Below are positions 42,163 through 51,439 of a DNA stretch of 64,000 nucleotides, one piece after another. How positions within the stretch are numbered: position 1 is the stretch's first letter; each line of letters opens with the position of its first letter. The notes under the pieces are model-generated. The model made no database searches and had not been told where the DNA came from. It was given only the letters and a program-made list of their open reading frames with translations. The DNA is from Pseudomonadota bacterium (lineage in GTDB: Bacteria > Pseudomonadota > Alphaproteobacteria > Rhizobiales > Rhizobiaceae). Made by a program: the position numbers and the translations under genes. The stretch is from assembly GCA_023404095.1 (NCBI GenBank), contig JAEYDD010000041.1, forward strand, positions 434,001 through 498,000, read 5' to 3'.

Positions 42163-42974
42163 TGCTGCAGAGGATACGCTTTATACCGTTCCTGCCCGTC
42201 TACGTGGCGGTCTATTTCCTCTTCCTCTATCTGCCGATCCTGCTTCTGCCGGTCTTTTCCTTCAATGACGCGGCGACGACCACCTTTCCCCTCGCCGGCT
42301 TCACGACGAAATGGTACGCCTCGCTATGGGGCAATTCCGTGCTACTGCAAGCCGCGCGCAACAGCCTCGTCGTCGGCGTCTGCGTCTCCCTGCTCAGCAC
42401 CATCCTCGGCATCTGCGCCGCCCGCGCCATCACCCGGTACCGCTTCCGGGGCCAGCGCGCCGCAGGCGGGCTGATCATGGCGCCGCTGTTTCTCCCCGAA
42501 ATCATCGTCGCCGTATCCCTGCTGATGATCGCGCTTCAGTTCGGGCTGCAGCTGTCGCTCGTCACCGTGATCCTTGGTCAGGTGGTCTTTTGCATCCCCT
42601 ATTCGATGTCGGTTCTCATCTCCGGTTTCGAAGGCTTCGACCGCAGCCTGGAGGAAGCCTCCTACGATCTCGGCGAGACAGCCTTCGGCACCTTCCGCCG
42701 CGTCACCCTGCCGGTGGTCGCGCCTGCGATCGTCTCCAGCCTGCTCGTCACCTTCACGATCTCGCTCGACGAGTTCATTCTCGCCTTCTTCCTTTCCGGC
42801 ACCGAACCGACGCTGCCCGTCTACATCTGGGGACAGTTGCGCTTCGCGGCCAAGCTGCCCGGCGTGCTGGCGCTCGGCAGCCTGATGATCCTCGCCTCCG
42901 TCGCCCTGCTGACCGTTGCCGAAGTGCTGCGCCGGCGGGCCGAACGGCGCACGCAAGCCGCACTCGCCCGCTAA
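42162..42974 (+). CDS. Polyamine-type ABC transporter permease (PotC-like)
   Basis: A 270-residue permease with the EAA loop EASYDLGETAFGTFRRVTLP and about six membrane segments; the first is PFLPVYVAVYFLFLYLPIL. Its ATG shares one base with the stop of the preceding gene. By family it pairs with the PotB-like protein. The binding protein of the system is encoded on the other strand at 45453-46535. Confidence 0.91.
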   Translation: MLQRIRFIPFLPVYVAVYFLFLYLPILLLPVFSFNDAATTTFPLAGFTTKWYASLWGNSVLLQAARNSLVVGVCVSLLSTILGICAARAITRYRFRGQRAAGGLIMAPLFLPEIIVAVSLLMIALQFGLQLSLVTVILGQVVFCIPYSMSVLISGFEGFDRSLEEASYDLGETAFGTFRRVTLPVVAPAIVSSLLVTFTISLDEFILAFFLSGTEPTLPVYIWGQLRFAAKLPGVLALGSLMILASVALLTVAEVLRRRAERRTQAALAR

Positions 42975-42995
42975 CCCGAGCTGACAGGAGCCCCC

Positions 42996-44105
42996 ATGGC
43001 CGACCGCCCGATGATCTCCATCGAAAACGTCTCCCGCTACTACGGGATGTACAAGGCGCTCGACGACGTCTCGCTGCAGATCGGCGAAGGCGAATTCTTC
43101 TCGCTGCTCGGGCCGTCCGGCTGCGGCAAGACCACGCTGCTGCGGTCCATCGCGGGCTTCGACGTGCCGACGAGCGGCGAAATCCGCATCGACGGCATAG
43201 CCTCGACCCTGCTGCCGGCCAATCGTCGCCCGACCAACATGGTCTTCCAGAACTATGCGATCTTTCCCCATCTCGACGTCGGCGAAAACGTCGCCTACGG
43301 GCTCAAGCGGCTGAGACTGGATGCGACCGAGGAACGTCGGCGCGTCTCGGATGCGCTCGACCAAGTGCGACTGACGGGCCTCGACCGGCGCAAGGCCAAC
43401 GAGCTATCGGGCGGCCAGCGCCAGCGGGTGGCACTCGCCCGCGCCCTCGTCATGCGCCCAAAGGTGCTGCTGCTGGACGAGCCGCTCTCCGCGCTGGACA
43501 AGAAGCTGCGCGAGCAGATGCAGGTGGAACTGCGCAGCCTGCAGCAGGCCGTCGGCATCACCTTTATTCTCGTCACGCATGACCAGTACGAGGCGCTGGC
43601 GCTGTCGGATCGCATCGCCGTCATGTTCGGCGGCCGTATCGCCCAGGTGGCGACGCCGAAGGAGATCTACCAGCGCCCCCGAACGCGCAAAGTTGCAGAT
43701 TTTCTAGGCGGCATGAATTTTCTCCGCGCCCGGCTCCTGGCCGAACGCAAGGGCGACGTCTCCGTGGAGGCCGCGAAATTCGGTACGGTGAACCTCGCAA
43801 AGCCGAACGGCTTCATCGCCTCCGACGGCCACGTCACCGTCGGCATCCGGCCCGAGCGGCTTCGCCTGCTCTGGGACGACGAAAGGGCGCCGCACGAGCT
43901 GACGGGACGCGTTGAGAACCGCGCCTACTTCGGCGAGGTGACGCATCTGACCATCGGCGTCGATGGCCTGGAGCAACCGCTTTCCATGATCGAGACGAAC
44001 GACTACGGCGCCGACGACCTGCCGGTCGGCGCGGAGATCAGGCTGGCATACGACCCAGACGCCTTCGTGCTGCTGGCGGACGACGAAATGGCGCTGCGGG
44101 CTTGA
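42996..44105 (+). CDS. Polyamine-type ABC transporter ATP-binding protein (PotA-like)
   Basis: A 369-residue ATPase. Walker A GPSGCGKTT, signature LSGGQRQRVALARAL, Walker B LLLDEPLSALD and the switch region LVTHDQYEALALSDR are intact. A C-terminal regulatory TOBE-type domain starts near residue 285 (VGIRPERLRL). ACAGGAG precedes the ATG. It closes the rightward importer unit and is convergent with the amine oxidase gene. Confidence 0.93.
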   Translation: MADRPMISIENVSRYYGMYKALDDVSLQIGEGEFFSLLGPSGCGKTTLLRSIAGFDVPTSGEIRIDGIASTLLPANRRPTNMVFQNYAIFPHLDVGENVAYGLKRLRLDATEERRRVSDALDQVRLTGLDRRKANELSGGQRQRVALARALVMRPKVLLLDEPLSALDKKLREQMQVELRSLQQAVGITFILVTHDQYEALALSDRIAVMFGGRIAQVATPKEIYQRPRTRKVADFLGGMNFLRARLLAERKGDVSVEAAKFGTVNLAKPNGFIASDGHVTVGIRPERLRLLWDDERAPHELTGRVENRAYFGEVTHLTIGVDGLEQPLSMIETNDYGADDLPVGAEIRLAYDPDAFVLLADDEMALRA

Positions 44106-44175
44106 CGATGCGACACCGGCGCAGGCTTGGTCAGCAGAGCAGCGCGCTTGTTGCGCCTTGGCCGTCCGTCGCCGT

Positions 44176-45453
44176 TTACGGGGCATCCTTTTCGCCAGCC
44201 GCCATGATCCGTTCCGCCGCCATCCGCCCTGCCACGATCGCCCCTTCAATGTAGCCGGGATAGGAGGGCGACAACTCCGAACTGGCAAACTGGATGCGAC
44301 CTGCGCCCTCGCGCAGTACATCTTCTGCATCCTGCGCCCGCAGGTCGCAGACCGTGTCGCTGTAGCCGCCGCCGCTCCAGGCGTCGCCGCTCCAGTCCCT
44401 CAGCGCGATGGCGGTCGGCGTGCGGGCAGTCTCACCCAGCGCGGTCGCAAGCTTTGCCAGTATCATCTCCTCAAGCACCGCCGGCGACATCGCCTGTGCC
44501 GCGATCGCGAGCGGACCGCCGGCGAAGACCACGAGCGCCGCACCGAGCCCTTGGCGGCTGACGTCGCAGGCAAACAGCCCCGACGGGTCGAGCCAGGACA
44601 CCATGCCGCTCAGGCCGCGCTCGCGCCAGAACGGCCGTGGATAACGCACGAGCGCCTTGATGACCGCCCCGCTCTTCCATACCGAAAGCGCCCGCCTGAG
44701 CGCAGCCGGCAGCTCCGGTTCGAAGCCGATGCGCGACGCGGCCACCGGCGGTACAGCGACCAGCACGTGCCTTGCGGAAAACAGCAGGTCCCCGGCCTGA
44801 ACCTGCACGCGTTCCGCGTTCGCCGAAATCCGTGTCACCGGCCTGCCTGTCAGAACCCGGCCATCGAGACCCGCTGCCATGTCCTCTGCCAACGAATGGA
44901 TGGTCTCCCCGATGAAATACTCGATTTCCGATTGCCGGTTGGTGATCCGCCGATCGTTGGAAACGAGGTACCAGAGCGGCAGTTCGACGATCGGCCGGCA
45001 CCACAGCCCCTCGACGGTCGAGCGGAAGGCTTCTGCGGCATCGGCGCTGACGGGCTGTGCGGCCAGCCAGTCCGCAACGGTCATGCGGCCGATGGCCGGA
45101 TCGCGCAGGTCGAGCGCCCGCATGCGCAGACGCAGGGACCGTGATTCGGCATAGGCCCTGTCCGGCGCGTCGATCTCCGGCTGGACGGTGAAGACGCCCT
45201 CGACCGGTGTGCGGACCAGCGTCTTGCCGTAGCGGCGGATCAGTGCCATCACGTTCGTCATGTCGTCGCAGACGAACTGACCACCCGTATCGACGCGTGC
45301 CCCGTCCGCAAATGTCTGCGCCTCGACGCGCCCGCCGACGCGCGCCTGCGCTTCCAGCGCCACAACGCCGAAGCCCCGCTCGGCCAGAATGGCCGAAGCC
45401 GAGAGGCCGGTGAACCCGGCCCCGACGACGATCACGTCATGGTGCTGCCCCAT
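44176..45453 (-). CDS. Flavin-containing amine oxidase family protein
   Basis: A 425-residue amine oxidoreductase. The FAD motif VIVVGAGFTGLSASAILAER opens the protein, followed by ARVGGRVEAQTF. The late FAD segment is the YPGYIEGAIVAGRMAAERI stretch typical of monoamine/polyamine oxidases. It would oxidise a primary or secondary amine to an imine or aldehyde with hydrogen peroxide or another acceptor. Its ATG shares a base with the stop of the binding-protein gene, so the two are coupled. It is the last gene of the leftward regulator operon. Confidence 0.9.
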   Translation of the reverse strand: MGQHHDVIVVGAGFTGLSASAILAERGFGVVALEAQARVGGRVEAQTFADGARVDTGGQFVCDDMTNVMALIRRYGKTLVRTPVEGVFTVQPEIDAPDRAYAESRSLRLRMRALDLRDPAIGRMTVADWLAAQPVSADAAEAFRSTVEGLWCRPIVELPLWYLVSNDRRITNRQSEIEYFIGETIHSLAEDMAAGLDGRVLTGRPVTRISANAERVQVQAGDLLFSARHVLVAVPPVAASRIGFEPELPAALRRALSVWKSGAVIKALVRYPRPFWRERGLSGMVSWLDPSGLFACDVSRQGLGAALVVFAGGPLAIAAQAMSPAVLEEMILAKLATALGETARTPTAIALRDWSGDAWSGGGYSDTVCDLRAQDAEDVLREGAGRIQFASSELSPSYPGYIEGAIVAGRMAAERIMAAGEKDAP

Positions 45454-46535
45454 CAGTAGCCGGACTTGATCTTCTCGAACTCGGCAATCATTTTCTGCCG
45501 TAGCTCGGTCGGCAGCGGCGACTGGAACAGCGTGTCCTTCACGAACTTGTCGATGTCGCCATAGCCCTTCTGCTCCAGAAGTGCCGGATCGACCGCGGCC
45601 ATTCCCTTGGCGTTGGAATGCCCGTAGCCCCAGGACTCGACCATGTAGTTGGCGACGGGCGGATCGGTCAGCGCGTTCAGATAGTCATATGCCTTGTCTT
45701 CGCTACCCTCCCCGCCCTTGAGCCTGACGTAGCCGCAGACCCATGTCGACAGCCCCTCGCTCGTGTCGCGCTTCATGTCGACGGGCACGCCGTCCGCCTG
45801 CAGCGTGACGGAGGTTTCGTTCCAGGCCCAGGCGAGGTCCACTTCGCCGCTCGCCATCGCCTGGCTCAACTCGGTGTTGTCGGTCCAGTAGAGGCGAACG
45901 TTCTGGTGCACCTTTCGAAGGAAGTCCGACGCCTCCTTGAACTGCTCATCCGTCATCTGCGACCAGTCCTTCAGCCCGATCGCAAGGCTCGCCAGCGCAT
46001 AGGCATCGTCCACATTGTCGCCGATCGAGACCCGGTCCTTGAATTTCGGATCGGCGAAAGCCTTCAGCGTTGCCACTTCTTCCGGCTTCACCGTGTCGGT
46101 GCGGTAGGTCAGCACGGTGTTTCCCCATTCGAACGGAATGAGCCAGGCGGTGCCGTCCTCCGATGTCATCAGGCCCTTCATCGCCTTGAACCCCGGCAGC
46201 ACGTCGTTCCAGTTCCGAAGCTTCGACGTATCGAGCGGCTCCAGCAATCCCGCCTCCCGCCACTTCGGCACGCTCTGCGCACAGGGATGGGCGACATCGG
46301 CCTTGAAGCCGGCGCGCAGTTTCTGGAAGGCCTCCTCCTCATCGCCGAAGAAGCTGAAATCCGGCGGTGTCTCGTGTTTTTCCATGTAGGCGGGGAAAAA
46401 GGCCGGCTCCTCGTAGCCGGACCAGTCGAAGACGGTGAGCCCGTCTCCGGCCCGTGCAGGCAGGGCGGCGGAGACCGAAAGTGCAGCGGCGAAAGCGGCA
46501 ACGAGAAGTTTGCCCGTCCTGTACCTGATGCTCAT
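45453..46535 (-). CDS. Polyamine-type ABC transporter substrate-binding protein (PotD-like)
   Basis: A 360-residue periplasmic binding protein with a signal peptide (KLLVAAFAAALSVSAALPARA). The mature start GLTVFDWSGYEEPAFFPAY is the PotD/PotF beginning, and the aromatic/acidic positions around YWTDNTELSQAM and LAWAWNETSV are typical of the family. The second of two adjacent ATGs (46535) has AAGGGGA at good spacing. It serves the PotABC-like proteins encoded at 41.2-44.1 kb, although it is transcribed from a different promoter. Confidence 0.9.
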   Translation of the reverse strand: MSIRYRTGKLLVAAFAAALSVSAALPARAGDGLTVFDWSGYEEPAFFPAYMEKHETPPDFSFFGDEEEAFQKLRAGFKADVAHPCAQSVPKWREAGLLEPLDTSKLRNWNDVLPGFKAMKGLMTSEDGTAWLIPFEWGNTVLTYRTDTVKPEEVATLKAFADPKFKDRVSIGDNVDDAYALASLAIGLKDWSQMTDEQFKEASDFLRKVHQNVRLYWTDNTELSQAMASGEVDLAWAWNETSVTLQADGVPVDMKRDTSEGLSTWVCGYVRLKGGEGSEDKAYDYLNALTDPPVANYMVESWGYGHSNAKGMAAVDPALLEQKGYGDIDKFVKDTLFQSPLPTELRQKMIAEFEKIKSGY

Positions 46536-46558
46536 GCTCATTCCCCTTTTGATGTTGG

Positions 46559-47263
46559 CTATTTGGGTCCTGTTCGCGCGATATGCTTCGGAAACATGGC
46601 CGCGATGGCCTCGACGGCGGCCTCGTGGGCCCTCTCGCGGGTCAGCCCGTCGCCCATCATCAGGCGCAGCCACAGGCCTTCCAGCATCGTCGAGACGGCG
46701 AGCGCCATGGGCTCGGCCGCATAGTCGTAGCCGCCCTCCTCCTTGAGCCGCGCACACAGGGAGACGACGATTTCCTGATACTTGACGTCGCGGGCGCCGC
46801 AGAGCGCCTGGTAGGTAGGCCGCGATTTCGCCTCGCCCCAGAAGGCGCACCAGGCGGCCAGCTTGCGCTTGGTGCAGATCCGCCGGTCGAAATCGGCCGC
46901 GACCAGCGCCCACATCTGGTCGGCCGGCCGGTCGCCCGCCTTCTCCAGCGCGGCATACCAGTGGTTGGCATACTCGTCGGCCATGAACTGCAGCGTGGCG
47001 ACGAGCAGCTTTTCCTTGCTCTCGAAGTGGAAGTTGACGATGCCGCGCGAAAGCCCCGCACCGTCGGCGACGTCGGCAAGCGTCGTGTCGGCATATCCGC
47101 GCCTGGCAAGCGAATCGATCGTCGCCTCGATCAGTTGCAGCCGCCGCGTTTCCTTGGATGCCTTGCGGCCCTTCTTTTCGACTTCCGTCACTTCCTTCTG
47201 CGCCGCACCTGCCCGCATCTTCACCGCCGTTCTCATTTTGGGATTTCGCAGCGCCTCGTTCAC
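46559..47263 (-). CDS. BetI-like TetR family regulator
   Basis: A 234-residue TetR-type regulator with a long basic N-terminus. The helix-turn-helix region is RRLQLIEATIDSLARRGYAD, then DGAGLSRGIVNFHFESKEKL. It resembles BetI, the choline-responsive repressor, both here and in the WYAALEKAG-type C-terminal domain. The GTG at 47263 has CGGAGG six bases upstream and overlaps the methyltransferase stop by four bases (GTGA). An upstream TTG at 47308 is less likely. It lies in the middle of the leftward operon and probably binds the three TTGAAYGAAYRTTCAR sites of this region. Confidence 0.85.
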   Translation of the reverse strand: MNEALRNPKMRTAVKMRAGAAQKEVTEVEKKGRKASKETRRLQLIEATIDSLARRGYADTTLADVADGAGLSRGIVNFHFESKEKLLVATLQFMADEYANHWYAALEKAGDRPADQMWALVAADFDRRICTKRKLAAWCAFWGEAKSRPTYQALCGARDVKYQEIVVSLCARLKEEGGYDYAAEPMALAVSTMLEGLWLRLMMGDGLTRERAHEAAVEAIAAMFPKHIARTGPK

Positions 47264-48075
47264 GGATGGCCTCCGTCCGGCTTGCTGCCGCGCAGATGAG
47301 TCGGACAATGCTCGCCGGTGTCAAGCACCTTCTGCATCGCGCCCCAGGTGCGGATGTTCTTTGCCACGTATTCCTCGCCGACGGCGGCCACGGCCTGCGC
47401 ATGCAGCGGCCCCGAGAGCCGTTCGAGCTCCCCACGGGCGACCTCCCGATACCAGGCATTGCGGTTTTCCGCCGATACGTCGACGAAGCCCGCTGCCGCC
47501 ATCGCCTGCAGGTAGCGTTGCGGCGATGCCATGCCGAAGCTCAGCCCCTCGGCGGCGATATACGCCTTCATCTCGGTGGACGGCTCGCCGTCATGCGCAA
47601 TCAGCCAGTCGGACGCGGCAAGCTGACCGCCCGGCTTGAGCACCCGGAACAATTCGGAAAACAGCCATTCCTTGTCGGCCACGTGGATCATCGCGTCCTT
47701 CGAGAAGACGAGGTCGAACTCCCCGTCGTCGAAGGGCAGCGTTCCCGGCGGGGTGGCGATGAAGCGCACCTGCGCCGTCAGCCCCTCGCGCACCGCAGCC
47801 AGTCGCGCCCGGTCGATCACCGGCTGCTCGACGTCGTAGCCGACCACTTCGGCAGGGTTGTACGTCTTGGCGATATGCAGCGTGATGCCACCAGCGCCGC
47901 AGCCGAAGTCGAGCACCGATTTTCCGGCGAGATCGAGCCCGGAAAGCACACGATCGACCTCCTCCGGGCCCCCGGGAGAAAGGTAGCCATCTCCCCAGAC
48001 CACCGCCAGAAACCGGATCGCCGTGTCGTCGTATTCGACTGCCTGTTCCGCTTCGCTCTGGTTTTCCGCCGTCAT
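47260..48075 (-). CDS. SAM-dependent N-methyltransferase (phosphoethanolamine/dimethylglycine-type)
   Basis: A 271-residue class I methyltransferase. The SAM-binding motif I is VLDFGCGAGGITLHIAKTY, motif II is FDLVFSKDAMIHV, and VLKPGGQLAASDWL follows. The FSKDAMIHVADKEWLF stretch and the C-terminal EDxxxxWYxxVxxELERL-like segment (ENRNAWYREVARGELERLSG) resemble the PMT/PEAMT and sarcosine-dimethylglycine methyltransferases. ATG 48075 is preceded by GAGGGCG. It is the first gene of the leftward operon that also holds the TetR regulator, a binding protein and an amine oxidase. Whether it adds or shuttles methyl groups here is not clear. Confidence 0.85.
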   Translation of the reverse strand: MTAENQSEAEQAVEYDDTAIRFLAVVWGDGYLSPGGPEEVDRVLSGLDLAGKSVLDFGCGAGGITLHIAKTYNPAEVVGYDVEQPVIDRARLAAVREGLTAQVRFIATPPGTLPFDDGEFDLVFSKDAMIHVADKEWLFSELFRVLKPGGQLAASDWLIAHDGEPSTEMKAYIAAEGLSFGMASPQRYLQAMAAAGFVDVSAENRNAWYREVARGELERLSGPLHAQAVAAVGEEYVAKNIRTWGAMQKVLDTGEHCPTHLRGSKPDGGHP

Positions 48076-48156
48076 ATGCGCCCTCGAAACCAGCCACATC
48101 CCGTTTGCGACTGGCACGAAATTTTACCGGATTATCAGAGGATTGCAACATACTTG

Positions 48157-48172
48157 CTGAATATTCATTCAA
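48157..48172. promoter_or_regulatory. BetI-like operator, site 3
   Basis: On the minus strand this reads TTGAATGAATATTCAG and contains the palindrome TGAATATTCA. It lies between the divergent methyltransferase and FAD-oxidoreductase units, about 60-80 bases from each start. Confidence 0.65.
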
Positions 48173-48231
48173 AATATCTGGACAAGTTTTTGCCTTTGAT
48201 GCAGCCTTTTGGAGAATGAGGGAGAACGAGC

Positions 48232-49851
48232 ATGCAGCGATATGACGTCCTCGTGGTGGGCGGCGGCCACAACGGCCTGGTCACCGCCTGCTACCTGCAG
48301 CGGGCCGGCCTGAAGGTGGCGGTGCTGGAGAAGAACGGCTGGGTGGGAGGTGCGGCCACGAGCCGCGAACTGACGCCCGGCTTCCTCTATTCCAACTGTT
48401 CCTACGTCTGCTCGCTGTTCCGCCCGGAGATCATGCGCGACCTGGAGCTGCCTAAACACGGCCTGCAGGTGGTCGCCTATGAGGGGGGCGCGGTGCTGAC
48501 GCGCGACGGCGACTACCTCGCCTCCTACCGCGACCACGACAGCCATCGCCGCGAATTCGCCCGCTATTCGAAACGCGACGCCGAGGCCTACGAGCGCTAC
48601 GCCCGCGACGTCACCCGCCAGTGCCGCTTCATCCAGCCGCTCCTGATGCGCACGGCACCCGATCCTTTCGGCTTCCGTCCGCGCGACGTCGCCGAACTCG
48701 TCTACCTGGCGAAGAAGTTCGGCGAATTCAGCCCCAGCGAAATGGCCGAGACGCTGCGCTTCTGGACCATGTCGATCTCCGACTTTCTCGACGAGTATTT
48801 CGAGACCGACGTCATCAAGGCCTATCTGGCGATCTCCGGCATCATCGGCACGGCACTCGGTCCCATGTCGCCGGGGACGGCCTACGTGCTGCTCCACCAC
48901 TACATGGGCGAGGTCGATGGCTCGGTGGGTGCCTGGGGCTATGCCCGCGGCGGCATGGGCGCGGTCACCCAGGCGCTTGCCAGTTCCTTCCTCGCATCCG
49001 GCGGCACGATCCGCACCGATGCGGAGGTTGCGAAGATCTTCTCCCGCGGCGGCCGCACCACCGGCGTGGTCCTTGAGAGCGGCGAGGAGATCCGCGCGAA
49101 TCTCGTCGTCTCCAACGCCGACGTGAAACGCACCTTCCTGAAGCTGGTCGACGAAGCCGACCTGCCCGAACACTTCGTCCACCGGGTAAAGCACTTCAAG
49201 ATGCGCGGCTCGTCCGGAAAGGTGAACATCGCGCTCGACAGCCTGCCGGAGTTCCCGGCCCTGCCGAAGGGCTCTTCCTGCATCCGCGGGGACCTGCATT
49301 TCACCGATTCGATCGAACGCATGGAACGCGCCTACGACGACTGGAAGGCTGGGCGCTGGTCGGCCGACCCGATGCTCGATGCGATGATCCCGACCACCCT
49401 CGACCCGACCATGACCTCGCCCGGCAAGCACTTCATGAGCTGCTTCGTGCAGTACTGCCCGCCGAAGGTGGAGGGTCGCGACTGGACGGATGCCGATCGG
49501 GCAGCCTTCGCCGAGACCGTTATCAGTCAGATCGCAGACTATTCGCCCGGTTTCCGCGACCGCATCGTCCATATGGAGGTGCGCACCCCGCGCGAACTGG
49601 AAGCCGAGGTCGGGCTGACCGAGGGCAACATCTTCCAGGGCGAGCTGACCTTCGACCAGTTGCTGTTCAACCGCCCGGTGCCAGGCTACGCCCAGTACCG
49701 CAGCCCGATCGCCGGCCTCTACATCTGCGGCTCCTCCACCCATCCCGGCGGCGGCGTCATGGGTGCGCCCGGACGCAACGCCGCCATGGAGATCCTCCGC
49801 GACCTCAAGCGCAGTCCCGAAACGATGAGTAACGCCCATGACGTCATCTGA
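48232..49851 (+). CDS. PYROXD2/phytoene desaturase-like FAD oxidoreductase, copy 1
   Basis: A 539-residue flavoprotein. The N-terminal dinucleotide motif is VLVVGGGHNGLVTACYLQRA, then EKNGWVGGAATSREL. The C-terminal FAD motif is GLYICGSSTHPGGGVMGAPG. This is the NAD(P)/FAD-dependent phytoene-desaturase-like family called PYROXD2 in animals; its bacterial members are mostly uncharacterised. It is the first gene of a rightward three-gene unit from the 48.15-kb promoter. Its 3' end overlaps the next gene by 14 bases. Confidence 0.88.
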   Translation: MQRYDVLVVGGGHNGLVTACYLQRAGLKVAVLEKNGWVGGAATSRELTPGFLYSNCSYVCSLFRPEIMRDLELPKHGLQVVAYEGGAVLTRDGDYLASYRDHDSHRREFARYSKRDAEAYERYARDVTRQCRFIQPLLMRTAPDPFGFRPRDVAELVYLAKKFGEFSPSEMAETLRFWTMSISDFLDEYFETDVIKAYLAISGIIGTALGPMSPGTAYVLLHHYMGEVDGSVGAWGYARGGMGAVTQALASSFLASGGTIRTDAEVAKIFSRGGRTTGVVLESGEEIRANLVVSNADVKRTFLKLVDEADLPEHFVHRVKHFKMRGSSGKVNIALDSLPEFPALPKGSSCIRGDLHFTDSIERMERAYDDWKAGRWSADPMLDAMIPTTLDPTMTSPGKHFMSCFVQYCPPKVEGRDWTDADRAAFAETVISQIADYSPGFRDRIVHMEVRTPRELEAEVGLTEGNIFQGELTFDQLLFNRPVPGYAQYRSPIAGLYICGSSTHPGGGVMGAPGRNAAMEILRDLKRSPETMSNAHDVI

Positions 49852-51439
49852 TGCGCCCCTGATATCTTCGAAGGCACCCGCGAGCACTTATGACGCGATC
49901 GTCATCGGCGCCGGCCACAACGGCCTTGCCGCCGCCGCCAAGCTTGGCCGCAGCGGCCGGAAGGTCCTTGTGCTTGAGGCGGCCAATGCACCAGGCGGCG
50001 CGACCCGCGGTCGCGAATTCGCGCCGGGCTTCCACTCCGCCGGCCTCGCCCATCTCGTCAACCGGCTCGATCCGGAGGTCGCCCGCGACCTCGGCCTGTC
50101 GCTTTCTTCCAAGCCCGGCCATGCCATGCCGACCGCAGTCCTCGACGGCATGCACGAGCCGGCGGTCCTGCGCGGCGCCTATGGCGAAACCATCGATGGC
50201 GTCACCCCCGAGGAGGCAGCAGCCTTTTCCCGCCTGCGCGACAAGCTCGCCTTCCAGGCCGGCATCCTCAAGCGCTTCCTGCGCCGCCCGCCGCCGCAGC
50301 TCGGCGCAATCGGCATCGGCGACGTCTCGACGCTGATGGCGGCGGGCTTCGGCCTGATCAGGAAAGGTCGCGCCGAAGGCCGCGATTTCCTGCGCATGCT
50401 TCTGATGAACGTCGCCGACGTCGCCGACGAGTATCTGGACGACGACCGGCTGAAGGGCCTGCTCTCCTTCGACGCCACGCTCGGCATCCATCTCGGCCCC
50501 CGCTCGCCGACATCGCTGCTCGGCCTCTACTATCGCCTGACCGGCGAGGTGGACGGCAGGGCCGGCGGCCAGTTCATGCCGGCAGGCGGCATGGCGGCAG
50601 TTGCTCCCGCCTTCCTCAAGGCCGCCGAGGGTGCCGGCGTCACCGTTCGCTGCGGTGCGCGTGTCGGCCGCATCCTTGCCGATCGCGGCAGTACGCGCGG
50701 CGTCGTACTCACCGACGGCTCGGAACTGACCGCCCCCGTCGTCGTCTCGGCGATCCATCCGCAGGCGACCTTCCTGCATCTGGTCGATCCGGCCGAGACC
50801 GGCACCGCTTTCCTGCGCGCCATCCGCCATGTCCGCTCCGCCGGCAATGTCGCCAAGCTCGACCTGGCGCTCTCGCGCATGCCGAATTTTACCGGCCTGA
50901 CCGGTCGCGACCATGCCGGCCGCATCGTTATCGTCCGTTCGATGACGCATGTGGAAGAGGCCTTCAACCCGGCCAAGTACGGCGCGTTCTCGCAGGACCC
51001 GGTGATGGAGATCGTGCTACCGAGCCTTGCAGACAGCACGCTGGCACCGCAGGGGGCCTGCACGCTCTCGGCACTCGTGCAATATGCTCCCTATAGGCTG
51101 CGTCAGGGATGGGAGACGGGCAAGCCGGCCTTCCTGAAGATCGTGCTCGACATCCTCGAGCGTCACGCGCCGGGCATCGGGCGCACCATTGTCGCGGCCG
51201 ATCTTAGCACCCCGGTCGATATCGAGTCCGACTACAACCTCCCTGGCGGCCACTGGCACCACGGCGAACTGCAGGCCGACCAGCTGCTGATCAACCGTCC
51301 GACGGGGGCTGCATCGGGCTATTCCACCCCGATCGAAGGGCTCTACCTCGCTAGCGCCGGCGCCCACCCAGGCGGCGGCATTTCCGGCCTCGCCGGCTGG
51401 AACGCCGCCCGCCACATCCTTGCCGGAGGTAGCCGATGA
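49838..51439 (+). CDS. PYROXD2/phytoene desaturase-like FAD oxidoreductase, copy 2
   Basis: A 533-residue paralogue of the preceding gene: VIGAGHNGLAAAAKLGRSGR, then ANAPGGATRGREFAPGF, and the late FAD segment GLYLASAGAHPGGGISGLAG. It overlaps its upstream paralogue by 14 bases and the downstream GcvT-like gene by four (ATGA), so all three are co-translated. A tandem pair suggests a heterodimer or two consecutive oxidation steps. The substrate is unknown. Confidence 0.88.
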   Translation: MTSSDAPLISSKAPASTYDAIVIGAGHNGLAAAAKLGRSGRKVLVLEAANAPGGATRGREFAPGFHSAGLAHLVNRLDPEVARDLGLSLSSKPGHAMPTAVLDGMHEPAVLRGAYGETIDGVTPEEAAAFSRLRDKLAFQAGILKRFLRRPPPQLGAIGIGDVSTLMAAGFGLIRKGRAEGRDFLRMLLMNVADVADEYLDDDRLKGLLSFDATLGIHLGPRSPTSLLGLYYRLTGEVDGRAGGQFMPAGGMAAVAPAFLKAAEGAGVTVRCGARVGRILADRGSTRGVVLTDGSELTAPVVVSAIHPQATFLHLVDPAETGTAFLRAIRHVRSAGNVAKLDLALSRMPNFTGLTGRDHAGRIVIVRSMTHVEEAFNPAKYGAFSQDPVMEIVLPSLADSTLAPQGACTLSALVQYAPYRLRQGWETGKPAFLKIVLDILERHAPGIGRTIVAADLSTPVDIESDYNLPGGHWHHGELQADQLLINRPTGAASGYSTPIEGLYLASAGAHPGGGISGLAGWNAARHILAGGSR

